Part shown: piece after piece, positions 25,563 to 33,947 of the stretch
How positions within the stretch are numbered: the stretch's first letter is position 1
Layout: each line of letters starts with the position of its first letter
DNA from: Aliikangiella marina
Lineage (GTDB): Bacteria; Pseudomonadota; Gammaproteobacteria; Enterobacterales; Kangiellaceae
Length of the DNA stretch: 64,000 nucleotides
Assembly (NCBI RefSeq): GCF_007004765.1
Contig: NZ_VIKR01000002.1
Span: forward strand, 620,001 to 684,000
Reading direction: 5' to 3'
Program-made: the position numbers and the translations under genes
The notes under the pieces: model-generated
The model's database searches: none
What the model was told of the DNA's origin: nothing
What the model saw: only the letters and a program-made list of their open reading frames with translations

Positions 25563-26009
25563 TTACATCAATTCATGTTTACCGCCACGATTCACTGGCT
25601 TACCAGGCTTAACCAATTTGATGTCTTTGATCTTAAATGGGGTGCCCCATTGTTGAATAGTCATGACGTCTTCATCTTTTTCCCCAGAAAATTCAATGAT
25701 TGCGCCGTGTTGTAAATATTCTTTTGGTAAGCCCATCGGTAATAATTTAGTCCCTTTATCTGTGGTGATACCAAAAAAACCACCTTCCAAGTCAACGTAC
25801 TGGATCGTTCCTTTATAAGGGAGGATATTTTTCACATTCGCTTCCTCTATGTTGTTTTCTTTCTCTTCCTTTTTATAAGTTGCCGATGTTGACGCATTTG
25901 TTTCGGCTGTCGACGAATTTTCCGGTGAAGTCGATTCAACTTTTTGTTGGCATGCCATTAATATTGAGGAAGAAAAAAGCGAGATAATTAATAAAACTTT
26001 GGTATTCAT
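25563..26009 (-). CDS. Small lipoprotein, unknown function
   Basis: A 148-residue lipoprotein: signal peptide with lipobox ILMAC, a serine/threonine-rich acidic linker (about 25-70), and a compact beta-rich domain (about 75-145) containing YKGTIQYVDLEGGFFGIT, which looks like an OB-like fold. The ATG at 26009 is chosen because GGAG lies 7 bases before it; an upstream in-frame start would bury the signal peptide. It lies 13 bp upstream of the kinase gene and 37 bp downstream of the dehydrogenase, so all three may be one operon. I do not recognise a named family. Confidence 0.8.
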   Translation of the reverse strand: MNTKVLLIISLFSSSILMACQQKVESTSPENSSTAETNASTSATYKKEEKENNIEEANVKNILPYKGTIQYVDLEGGFFGITTDKGTKLLPMGLPKEYLQHGAIIEFSGEKDEDVMTIQQWGTPFKIKDIKLVKPGKPVNRGGKHELM

Positions 26010-26046
26010 ATATTCTCCAAGAGTGCCTGAGATTGAGGCTCTATCA

Positions 26047-27183
26047 TTAATAGCCTTTGTCCAAATCAACGATTGAAATTAACCTATCACCTCGAATGTA
26101 TCGGTGTAAGTTCTCTTTTGCAAGTGTCATAACTCGTTGACGTAACTTTTCAGAACGATAAGCAACATGGGGAGTAATTATAACTCGCTCTTGTTTCCAT
26201 AACGGATGATCCGCCGGTAAAGGTTCAGGATCGGTTACATCGAGCCCCGCGCCAGCGAGCTCTCCAGCCTCAAGTGCTGCGAGTAAATCACTTGTTACGA
26301 CACTCCTTCCTCGAGCAATATTGATAAAGTAAGCTGATGGTTTCATTGCTTTAAAAAACTGTCGATCGAATAAACCGGTTGTTTTGTCTGTTAACGGCAC
26401 TGTGTTGACGATAACATCTGCTTTTGAAGCAAGAGTCATTAATTCATTTGATAACCCCACATAGTCAACATAAGCAGGTCCTTTTCTGCTACTATTTCGT
26501 GTCGCGATTACTTTCATGCCAAGGCCTTTGGCTCTTTTCGCGGTTTCACTACCGATACCGCCTAAGCCGACGACCAACATGGTTCGTCCTTCAATTTCCC
26601 AAATTTGATCAACTCCTGGCGCAAGACCACGATCCCAAGTCTGCTTAGCTTGACTTGCTGCGTATTGATCGAGACGTCTGACTAATGCAAACATTAATGC
26701 AATGGAGTGTTCAGCAATTTCGGGAGAGGATAGGCGTTTAGTATTTGTCAGTATCATATTTGCATTTTGAATTGCTGGTGAGTTAACGCATCCTTCGACA
26801 CCGACACCCATTGATTGGAGCCAACTAATATTTAAGTCCTTATCAAATGCTCCAGGAATACAGAAGCCAATAAATACATCGGCAACCTTCAGTTTCTGTT
26901 TTGCATCTTCAATGCTTGATGTCGCTTGAAAAGTCAGCTCAGGGAATTCCTTTTTTAACCCGGCAAGATCAGAATCACTCCCCCAAAAGAGAACGCTTTT
27001 AGGCGCTCTCCAGCCCGGCATGTCGCGTGATGCCAGTTCGCTTTCGCGAAGTTCAAAGCGATTGATTAACTGTTCCGCGGCGTTTTCATTGGCGGCGAGA
27101 CTATTAGTGAATAATAAAGCGGTTAAGCTTGCCATAGAAGCCATAAATAAAGCTCTCAAACAATTTTGTCTCTTTTTGCTCAC
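26047..27183 (-). CDS. D-2-hydroxyacid dehydrogenase with an N-terminal signal peptide
   Basis: A 378-residue NAD-dependent D-isomer 2-hydroxyacid dehydrogenase. The Rossmann motif is GLGGIGSETAKRA, and the catalytic Arg, Glu and His are in NIARGRSV, DPEPLPADHPLW and ITPHVAY. The family reduces 2-keto acids in the cytoplasm, yet this copy begins with basic residues and a hydrophobic core (MSKKRQNCLRALFMASMAS then LTALLFTNSLA) that looks like a Sec signal peptide with cleavage near residue 31. That suggests a periplasmic location, which is odd for an NAD enzyme. The hydrophobic stretch could instead be an N-terminal anchor. Confidence 0.88.
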   Translation of the reverse strand: MSKKRQNCLRALFMASMASLTALLFTNSLAANENAAEQLINRFELRESELASRDMPGWRAPKSVLFWGSDSDLAGLKKEFPELTFQATSSIEDAKQKLKVADVFIGFCIPGAFDKDLNISWLQSMGVGVEGCVNSPAIQNANMILTNTKRLSSPEIAEHSIALMFALVRRLDQYAASQAKQTWDRGLAPGVDQIWEIEGRTMLVVGLGGIGSETAKRAKGLGMKVIATRNSSRKGPAYVDYVGLSNELMTLASKADVIVNTVPLTDKTTGLFDRQFFKAMKPSAYFINIARGRSVVTSDLLAALEAGELAGAGLDVTDPEPLPADHPLWKQERVIITPHVAYRSEKLRQRVMTLAKENLHRYIRGDRLISIVDLDKGY

Positions 27184-27256
27184 TATATTTTTCTCCAGAG
27201 GTTGGTCACCATCGTAAACTTATTTGGGGTGTCGTAATACCACACCTCGATCGCTT

Positions 27257-27967
27257 TTAATGAAGACAACATTTTTTGAATTTCTTCCCACTACCACAGG
27301 GACAAGGATCATTTCTCCCGATATTCTTGAGCTGATTAATACTCGACTCGATTTTCTGTTCAGTGCTTTCTGTACTCGAGTTCTGTGCCATATCTTTTCC
27401 CAGCATACCTACGGCGGAAAGTAAACTGGGTAGTGCTTTAAAACATTCGCTCAGATTGGGTAGCTGTGCGTAAAACTCCGGCTCAGATTTTGCGACAGCT
27501 TCTTCATTGATAAATCGGCTCAATATTAAATTTAAAACAACCAGGCTTCGGGTTGCCTCGGTTTCCTCTTCCGGCAGCACGGCTTGCCAAGTTGCAGATA
27601 GCCAACTATAGCCGCGGAGGTAACCAGTAGCAAAATCGATGAGTGACTGATTTGCTTGTTGATTTTCATCGAGTGTTATGGTGTTCGGAAGTACAAGTTG
27701 ATGTCCATGATCAAAGAAAGTCGTACAGTATTGCCACCAAGCAACCATGTTTTGGGTGAATTCTTTAAGCTGTTCATCATTGTCAAATTTTAATGTGGTT
27801 TTGGGAGAGCGTTTGATTTGCTCAATCCATTCATTTGCACCGATGTTATCAGGGCTCGAAGCAACGGCAGCTACCAAGCCCAAGCACTCGTGCATGCTGC
27901 AAAACGATTCGCTAATATTGGGTTGGGAAAAGCAAGCCTCCAAGGCTTCGATACTAAATGACGACAT
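27257..27967 (-). CDS. UPF0149 (YecA/YgfB-type) protein with SEC-C zinc motif
   Basis: A 236-residue protein. The first ~180 residues are the helical UPF0149 domain (starting MSSFSIEALEACF and containing GYLRGYSWLSATWQ), and the last 20 carry a complete SEC-C motif, CPCGSGKKFKKCCLH, a zinc-binding tail first known from SecA. Function of the fusion is unknown; SEC-C domains often tether proteins to ribosomes or to SecB/SecA. Its leader contains a near-copy of the palindrome GGTAATATTACC at 27997-28008. Confidence 0.9.
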   Translation of the reverse strand: MSSFSIEALEACFSQPNISESFCSMHECLGLVAAVASSPDNIGANEWIEQIKRSPKTTLKFDNDEQLKEFTQNMVAWWQYCTTFFDHGHQLVLPNTITLDENQQANQSLIDFATGYLRGYSWLSATWQAVLPEEETEATRSLVVLNLILSRFINEEAVAKSEPEFYAQLPNLSECFKALPSLLSAVGMLGKDMAQNSSTESTEQKIESSINQLKNIGRNDPCPCGSGKKFKKCCLH

Positions 27968-28354
27968 AGACTTCTCTTGAATGAATACAAACTAAAGGGA
28001 ATATTACCTGTTTTAGGAAGAATAGTCAGAGACTTTATTGGGATTATGGCTGTGAAATAATCTGATTGTTCAATAGTTAAACAATTGAGGTTGGGAATGA
28101 AGGCCAAACAATGAGGATTGTTCAAAGAGGCATTTACAAGGAAGGAAATGCAAGGAAAGAAATACAAGGAGGGAAATACAACGAAGACGACATAAATAAG
28201 GTCGTGGAAAGGTGGCGATAAAGACCCGATCGCGTGAGCCCTAAAATTACCCAGGCTTAGTTTCGCCGTTAGTTTCAGTTCTGCTAATTGATGGCAGTCC
28301 TAATGAAAGGTCACTAATATGACTGCCGAACGACTAGTTTCTGCGAATTGGCCG
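27968..28354. other. Intergenic region with purine-rich repeats
   Basis: About 387 bases without a supported gene. It contains the tandem repeat 28135-28190 (listed) and a one-mismatch copy of GGTAATATTACC at 27997-28008, upstream of the UPF0149 gene. Small reading frames here have no ribosome-binding site or recognisable product. Confidence 0.45.
28135..28190. repeat. Four tandem 14-bp purine-rich repeats
   Basis: Units start at 28135, 28149, 28163 and 28177, reading TACAAGGAAGGAAA, TGCAAGGAAAGAAA, TACAAGGAGGGAAA and TACAACGAAGACGA. The first three differ from one another by two or three bases; the fourth is more diverged. Purine-rich on the plus strand. Confidence 0.7.
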
Positions 28355-28600
28355 CTAGATTTTATGAGAAAACCGACTGCGCAGTAAAGCACGCCAATAA
28401 AACACTAAAAGAAATGACATGACGATTGTCATGAGCACTATGAAGACAATCGTCGCGACAGAAATGGCGACCCCTTTCTCTGTAAATAACAAACTCTGTG
28501 CATTATGGAAAAACAAAAATTCTGATATTGAACCAGGTAAGGAAAAGCTTGTTTTAGCGAGTGTCAAAATGATGGCAATTCCAAAAATAACCTGCGCCAT
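28355..28600 (-). CDS. Small two-helix membrane protein
   Basis: An 81-residue product with an N-terminal hydrophobic segment (MAQVIFGIAIILTLA), a middle loop, and a second strong helix (about 46-70, VATIVFIVLMTIVMSFLLVFYW) followed by a basic tail. It starts 12 bp after the ABC permease on the same strand, so it is the last gene of the gntR-ABC operon. No family recognised; it might be a small accessory subunit of the transporter. Confidence 0.6.
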   Translation of the reverse strand: MAQVIFGIAIILTLAKTSFSLPGSISEFLFFHNAQSLLFTEKGVAISVATIVFIVLMTIVMSFLLVFYWRALLRSRFSHKI

Positions 28601-28612
28601 GTTTGCCTCCGT

Positions 28613-29926
28613 TCATTTAACCTTTAGTAGGCTTTCCATTGGCAATTTAGCAAAATAGGTTTTGCTTATCAGTCTTAATGCGATAAGACTACCAACGTAA
28701 ATGAAAGCAGGAAGAGAAAACCATTGGTCAGAAGGCGTATTACTCAACCAAATTCCGGCTAATATAATTACGCCTGCGTATGATGCCAGGGCAGTCACTA
28801 AAACAAGAGAAACGTTTATCCAGCGTAAACTTAAGAATCCCGGAGAGAAAGCGAGTCCGACTCCAACCACTAGGATAGATTGGAGAACAATCAACTTGAA
28901 GTTGTATTCAATGCTCAATAGCTCGGCTAACACTATGACCGAAGCAACCAGAATGGTACAGTTTTTTACGATCAAAAAGTCAACAGCACGAAGGATACGA
29001 TTCTTCAAATCTATTTGTCCTGGGCCGATAAATGTATGAGCAACTGGTTTAATCTGTGGCATTAATTTCCGAGATTCACCAATTAATGAAATTAGCGTTG
29101 AGGCGGTCATCATTACAGTAAAAACTTCAAGAATTGACTTTTCATTGTCGCCCATGAGTGAGAGTGGAATGATGAATACTAAGTAGGTGAGCGGAACTAA
29201 GCCTAGTTTAAAATAAGGTAAACAAATCGCCCAGCTAACATCTTTTCTTGACTTTTTAATCATCGGTGTCAAATGCCGCCCGATGGCGTGATTAATCTTA
29301 GCAACGATAGGAGGCAAAGTTGCGGATTCACCAATGCCCACTGCTTGCAGAGTTTCTTTGGCTGTCTTTACTTTATCTCTATCGACTTCAAATAAGTAAT
29401 AAACCAAACCAACCGACGCGCCGATAATCAGCAGCAAAATCACATTTGGCGGAACACCAAGTTTAACTGTGAGTCCAAGCAAAATTGGTGCTGACGGAAT
29501 TAAAGTTTTATGCAATAAAGACTTCCCTAAAACCGTAAACGCGCTAAACATCGCCGCACAGAAGGGAGTGAACAATAACAAATGGAGTCGCGGTAAATTG
29601 ATCGACATTACAGATGCTTGAATTGCAGAGTAAACTATGACTAAAATCAAAAATGCACTAATTAACACGTTTCGATAATAAGGGTTAATTGCCCATAGAT
29701 AATGCTGTTTTAGCTTAAGCATTCCACCGGCAAAGTATATGCCGATAAATGAGCCAATCACACAACTACTCATTAATAAGAACGATAGAATTCGCTCAGG
29801 TTCACCTGAGTTACCGGGCAAAATAATTTGCATTGGCATTAATGTCGCTGCAAGCAATATGATTGAAATTAGCGTCACATAAGAGTGGGAAAAGTAGAAA
29901 CCAATGGTTCGTTTAATCTGTTGCAT
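28613..29926 (-). CDS. ABC transporter membrane subunit
   Basis: A 437-residue integral membrane protein with about ten hydrophobic helices in two halves, joined by a cytoplasmic loop near 205-235 (AKINHAIGRHLTPMIKKSRKD). It overlaps the ATPase gene by 14 bp, which identifies it as the permease partner. No standard ABC-2 signature is obvious, so assignment as permease rests on operon position and topology. The set of YtrA-type regulator, ATPase and permease resembles the Bacillus ytr-type exporters that respond to cell-envelope stress; the substrate is unknown. Confidence 0.75.
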   Translation of the reverse strand: MQQIKRTIGFYFSHSYVTLISIILLAATLMPMQIILPGNSGEPERILSFLLMSSCVIGSFIGIYFAGGMLKLKQHYLWAINPYYRNVLISAFLILVIVYSAIQASVMSINLPRLHLLLFTPFCAAMFSAFTVLGKSLLHKTLIPSAPILLGLTVKLGVPPNVILLLIIGASVGLVYYLFEVDRDKVKTAKETLQAVGIGESATLPPIVAKINHAIGRHLTPMIKKSRKDVSWAICLPYFKLGLVPLTYLVFIIPLSLMGDNEKSILEVFTVMMTASTLISLIGESRKLMPQIKPVAHTFIGPGQIDLKNRILRAVDFLIVKNCTILVASVIVLAELLSIEYNFKLIVLQSILVVGVGLAFSPGFLSLRWINVSLVLVTALASYAGVIILAGIWLSNTPSDQWFSLPAFIYVGSLIALRLISKTYFAKLPMESLLKVK

Positions 29927-30800
29927 GACACACCTCTAAATACCAATCCTCTAGTGACATCGGAATGATCTCTATGTGAGCTGAATGATTATTTTTGAAC
30001 TCGTCAAGCGTTTGCTTCATTGGTGTAGCAATCGTCGCAGTGGCGCCACCAGCGATAGGCGTCCAGTTAATCAGCGAACTAAATTCTTCGGTTTGTTGCA
30101 ACGGAGCTTCCGTCGAAATCTTGACATGAGCAATTGAGGCTTTGAGCTCTTCTACATCATAGTAGTGTTGGATTTCTCCATTCATGAGCAAGGCCACTTT
30201 GTTGGCAACTCGTTCTAAGTCGGAAACTATGTGACTTGAAAAGATTACCGTTGAACCAATTTCGCAAGTTAGTTCCACCAGTTCGCCGAGAAACTGTCTG
30301 CGGATATTCGGATCTAAATGGGCGACAGGCTCATCGAGAATCATCAAGTCAGGTTTTACTGAAAGCGCTTGAATAACATGTAAGATTTGTGATTGTCCGC
30401 CCGATAAATCGCCGACTCGCTGCTTTGGATCTAAATTCCATTTATGCACGAGTTTTTGACAATAGTTAGCATCCCAAGAAGGAAAGAACCCACCAAGATA
30501 CGTCAGAAAATCATCGACTTTCATCCACTCAAACCCAGCTGTTTCTTGAGCAACAAAACTAATTTTTTCTCTTTGCGCTTGGCTTAAATTATCCCACTTA
30601 TTTCCCCATAAAAGAACTTGCCCTTGGTCGCCATTTCTTAAATTCATAATGGACTCCAATAGGGTACTTTTGCCTGCACCGTTACGCCCAAGTAGCGCCA
30701 CAATATCGCCTTGATTAATTTCAAAATTAAGTGAATCTAAAACTTTGGCATCAGCGTAAGATTTGCTAAAGTTTGTTACAGAAAGGATCGGAGAACTCAT
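29913..30800 (-). CDS. ABC transporter ATP-binding protein
   Basis: A 295-residue ABC ATPase. Walker A (GRNGAGKST), the signature LSGGQ (reading DLSGGQSQI), Walker B (LMILDEP), the D-loop and the H-loop (FSSHIVSDLERVA) are all present in the first ~220 residues; the C-terminal ~80 residues are a variable extension. It begins 4 bp after the GntR regulator and overlaps the permease gene. This is typical of drug or lantibiotic-type exporters controlled by a small GntR repressor. Confidence 0.93.
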   Translation of the reverse strand: MSSPILSVTNFSKSYADAKVLDSLNFEINQGDIVALLGRNGAGKSTLLESIMNLRNGDQGQVLLWGNKWDNLSQAQREKISFVAQETAGFEWMKVDDFLTYLGGFFPSWDANYCQKLVHKWNLDPKQRVGDLSGGQSQILHVIQALSVKPDLMILDEPVAHLDPNIRRQFLGELVELTCEIGSTVIFSSHIVSDLERVANKVALLMNGEIQHYYDVEELKASIAHVKISTEAPLQQTEEFSSLINWTPIAGGATATIATPMKQTLDEFKNNHSAHIEIIPMSLEDWYLEVCHATD

Positions 30801-30804
30801 AATT

Positions 30805-31200
30805 TTAACCTTCTTGATTTAACGACAGGTATTGTTGGACAAGGGTGATAATTGCTTCGTCGTCATAACCTTTGGTACGAGCTTGATTGATAAACTCCAC
30901 TAAAGGTAATTCGATGATTTTGTCGATTGGCTCGCCTGATTGCTGAGGAGCAACTAGCATCCCAACGCCTCGCTTGCGGATTAATACCCCCTCTAACTCG
31001 AGTTGGGCAAAAGCTTTTGAAATTGTCATTGGATTAATTTTTAAAGCACTTGCGAGATGCCTGACTGACGGCAATTGATCATCGGCTTTGAGCAAGCCCA
31101 TGCGGATAGATTGTTTAATCTGATCGATCAGTTGTCGGTAGATGGGAATACCTGAACTGGTGTTTAAAGAAAACAAATTAACAAACGATGATTCCGTCAC
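30805..31200 (-). CDS. GntR-family regulator, YtrA type
   Basis: A 131-residue repressor with an N-terminal winged helix-turn-helix (about 15-85; PIYRQLIDQIKQSI, LPSVRHLASALKINPMTISKAF, RKRGVGMLV) and only a short C-terminal helical tail, the hallmark of the YtrA subfamily. Such proteins usually repress the ABC transporter operon they head. It starts the operon gntR-ATPase-permease-small membrane protein. A candidate operator lies upstream at 31358-31381. Confidence 0.92.
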   Translation of the reverse strand: MTESSFVNLFSLNTSSGIPIYRQLIDQIKQSIRMGLLKADDQLPSVRHLASALKINPMTISKAFAQLELEGVLIRKRGVGMLVAPQQSGEPIDKIIELPLVEFINQARTKGYDDEAIITLVQQYLSLNQEG

Positions 31201-31357
31201 AACTCAACCTATAAAACTGAAACTTTCAAATACACCTTCCAGTGATGACCACAGAGTGTCTACTGTTTCTGATTGCTGCAAATCGAGCGACTATAAAGCC
31301 AACGGCATCAAATCGAACGGTTATCAATCTTGCACGATAAATCGTCAGTGTATTATC

Positions 31358-31398
31358 TGTGTATTAATATAGTGATACACTAGATAGTTATATGTCAA
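31358..31398 (-). promoter_or_regulatory. Candidate promoter and YtrA-type operator of the gntR-ABC operon
   Basis: On the minus strand TTGACA (complement of 31393-31398) is followed by an inverted repeat read on the plus strand as TGTGTA (31358-31363) N12 TACACT (31376-31381), with a third half site AGTGTA at 31347-31352. The form matches the AGTGTA-N-TACACT operators described for YtrA-type GntR repressors. The -10 element is poorly resolved and the leader would be about 150 bases. Confidence 0.5.
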
Positions 31399-31441
31399 CA
31401 GGTTTTTGTTTTTTATTGGTTACTTGTTGCTCAATTTGGGC

Positions 31442-31447
31442 TAAAAT
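31442..31447 (+). promoter_or_regulatory. Likely ybiT -10 box with GC-rich discriminator
   Basis: TAAAAT followed directly by GCGCGCC. The same arrangement (TATAAT + ACGCGCC at ndk, TAAAAT + CCGCGC at queE) occurs twice more in the window, supporting a real promoter. The -35 is weak. Confidence 0.45.
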
Positions 31448-31525
31448 GCGCGCCTTTTCGTAAAGCTACAGGATTAGATGTAGCTGCTATTTTATTGTTA
31501 ACTGTTTGATTTAAAGGCGTTTACT

Positions 31526-33127
31526 TTGATTTCTACCGCAAACATCACGATGCAATTTGGCGCAAAGCCACTATTTGAAAATATTTCAGTTAAATTTGGC
31601 GAAGGTAATCGCTATGGATTAATTGGTGCGAATGGATGCGGTAAATCGACATTCATGAAAATCCTCTCGGGGGCGTTAGAGCCATCGGCGGGTAATGTTA
31701 TTACTGATCCCAATGAACGGATTGGCGTATTGGGACAGGACCAGTTTGCGTTTGAGGAGTTTAGCGTTATTGATACCGTCATCATGGGCCACAAAGCGCT
31801 TTGGGAAGTGAAACAAGAGCGTGATCGTATATACGCTTTGCCAGAAATGAGCGAAGAAGAAGGGATGATTGTCGCAGATCTTGAAGTTAAGTTTGCCGAA
31901 ATGGATGGGTATACCGCAGAGTCTCGGGCAGGCGAGTTATTGCTCGGTTTAGATATACCGACCGAGCAACATTTCGGTCTCATGAGCGAAGTTGCACCAG
32001 GTTGGAAGTTACGTGTTTTATTGGCGCAAGCCTTGTTCGCTGATCCAGATATTATGCTTTTAGATGAGCCGACAAATAACTTGGATATTAATACCATTCG
32101 CTGGTTGGAAGAGATTCTAAACCAACGGCAATCAACCATGATTATCATTTCCCATGACCGTCACTTTTTAAATAGTGTTTGTACGCACATGGCGGATTTG
32201 GATTACGGTGAATTAAGGCTTTTTCCAGGTAACTATGATGAATATATGACTGCTGCTACACAAGCGCGAGAAAGGCTTCTTGCTGACAACGCCAAGAAAA
32301 AAGCGCAAATCGCGGAGCTACAAACTTTTGTTTCGCGATTCTCGGCAAATGCTTCTAAAGCAAAACAAGCCACATCAAGGGCGAAGCAAATTGAAAAAAT
32401 TCAGTTGGAGGAAGTCAAACCCTCAAGTCGAATTAGTCCGTTTATTCGCTTTACTCAAGAAAAGAAACTGTATCGATTGGCATTAGAGTTGGAAGGTGTC
32501 TCTAACGGTTACGATGAGATGTTATTTAATGATTTTGATTTAATGTTAGAAGTTGGAGAAAAAGTAGCAGTAATTGGTCCTAATGGAATTGGTAAGACTA
32601 CTTTTTTGAAAACCCTAATAGGTGAGATGCCAACCAAATCAGGTGAAGTGAAATGGTCGGAGAACGCGAGTATTGGGTACTACGCACAAGATCATAACGA
32701 GGACTTTGCTGAAGATATAAATTTGTTTGATTGGATGAGCCAATGGCGAAACGAAGGAGAAGATGACCAGGTTGTCCGCGGAATTTTAGGTAGAATGCTT
32801 TTTTCGCAAGATGATATTAAGAAATCAGTGACTAAATTATCGGGTGGGGAAAAAGGCCGCATGATGTTTGGTAAATTAATTATGCAGCAACCTAATATTT
32901 TGATAATGGATGAGCCAACAAATCACATGGACATGGAGTCAATTGAAGCGCTCAACTTAGCATTAGAGCATTATGAAGGAACATTGATTTTTGTTTCTCA
33001 TGACCGCGAATTTGTCTCATCGCTTGCAACAAGAGTACTCGATATGAAGGACGACAATATTTTTAATTTTGAAGGTAAATACGAAGATTACCTGATTGCT
33101 CAAGGTATTGTTGAAAAAGCCAGCTAG
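31526..33127 (+). CDS. ybiT: ABC-F family ATPase YbiT
   Basis: A 533-residue soluble protein with two ABC ATPase domains and no membrane part, the ABC-F class that acts on ribosomes. Walker A boxes are GANGCGKST (first) and GPNGIGKTT (second), with LDEPTNN and MDEPTNH Walker B motifs and a charged interdomain linker (about 240-310). Sequence throughout matches the YbiT subgroup (start [25 protein letters not shown]). Start is TTG at 31526 preceded by AAAGGCG. Related EttA gates early elongation; YbiT's exact role is less clear. Transcribed alone. Confidence 0.95.
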   Translation: MISTANITMQFGAKPLFENISVKFGEGNRYGLIGANGCGKSTFMKILSGALEPSAGNVITDPNERIGVLGQDQFAFEEFSVIDTVIMGHKALWEVKQERDRIYALPEMSEEEGMIVADLEVKFAEMDGYTAESRAGELLLGLDIPTEQHFGLMSEVAPGWKLRVLLAQALFADPDIMLLDEPTNNLDINTIRWLEEILNQRQSTMIIISHDRHFLNSVCTHMADLDYGELRLFPGNYDEYMTAATQARERLLADNAKKKAQIAELQTFVSRFSANASKAKQATSRAKQIEKIQLEEVKPSSRISPFIRFTQEKKLYRLALELEGVSNGYDEMLFNDFDLMLEVGEKVAVIGPNGIGKTTFLKTLIGEMPTKSGEVKWSENASIGYYAQDHNEDFAEDINLFDWMSQWRNEGEDDQVVRGILGRMLFSQDDIKKSVTKLSGGEKGRMMFGKLIMQQPNILIMDEPTNHMDMESIEALNLALEHYEGTLIFVSHDREFVSSLATRVLDMKDDNIFNFEGKYEDYLIAQGIVEKAS

Positions 33128-33326
33128 CTGGCCGAAAAAAATTCGCTGATTAAATCGCTTAAATTAAATGAATACTCACAGGCTTGCCAAAATTGAGAAC
33201 GCTGGTAAGCCTTGTATCACTCACTTGTTTTATCGAGTTAGCAAATCCATCAGCACTTCTCTCGATTTCGTATCTCAAAACCTCATGATATTATGGGCAA
33301 AACCTTCGACTTCTTAACAACCTTTT

Positions 33327-33794
33327 ATGACCAAAATTATAGAAGCAACATCTCAAGAACAAATAGAAATCGCTCGTGACCTTTTTCGAGAGTATCAATC
33401 TTTTCTCGGGGAAGATTTATGCTTTCAAGGATTTGAGCAAGAGCTTGCGGAATTGCCTGGTAAATATGCCGATCCCACCGGGGCAATTCTATTGGCCGAG
33501 CATCAAGAAAAAATTATCGGTTGTGTGGCTGTTAGACCTATCGAAGGTGAGGTTTGCGAAATGAAGCGGTTGTTTGTTAGAACTGAAGCCCAAGGGCTTT
33601 CAGCAGGGCGACTTCTTGCCGAAGCTATTATCGCCAGAGCGCACTTGTTGGGTTACAAAAAGATGCAACTCGATACGTTAGAAAGGTTAGTTCCGGCTTT
33701 GGCTTTATATGAAAAGCTTGGTTTTAAGCGGATAGAACCTTACTACGCTAACCCGCTGAATGAAGTTGTTTATTTAGAATTAGAACTGAATTAA
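33327..33794 (+). CDS. GNAT-family N-acetyltransferase
   Basis: A 155-residue GCN5-type acetyltransferase. Visible landmarks are GAILLAEHQEKIIGCVAVRP (strands 3-4), EMKRLFVRTEAQGLSAGRLL containing the acetyl-CoA loop (QGLSAG), and LALYEKLGFKRIEPY at the C-terminus. The family acetylates small molecules or proteins; this branch is generic and the acceptor is unknown. Monocistronic by position, between ybiT and the PKD lipoprotein. Confidence 0.9.
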   Translation: MTKIIEATSQEQIEIARDLFREYQSFLGEDLCFQGFEQELAELPGKYADPTGAILLAEHQEKIIGCVAVRPIEGEVCEMKRLFVRTEAQGLSAGRLLAEAIIARAHLLGYKKMQLDTLERLVPALALYEKLGFKRIEPYYANPLNEVVYLELELN

Positions 33795-33947
33795 GCTAAA
33801 AAGTTTCCGTTAATATTTATCGTAACTAATTGAAATTATTAGATTTCAAACTCCCTCAAGTTATTTCAAACAGATTTCAAGCAAGTGTTTTTCTGTGACG
33901 ATATTGTGGCGCTGTATCTATAGTTCGCATATCAAAGGAGAAACACA

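Larger units (their letters stand above)
31201..31525. other. Divergent intergenic region gntR / ybiT
   Basis: About 325 bases shared by two divergent promoters. It holds the candidate GntR operator/promoter (31358-31398) and the ybiT -10 box (31442-31447), listed separately. No gene was recognised here. Confidence 0.5.

Noticed and set aside
27871-28167. 98-residue minus-strand frame across the UPF0149 start and the purine repeats
   Set aside because: It runs through repeats and overlaps the true start of the UPF0149 gene in another frame; no domain.
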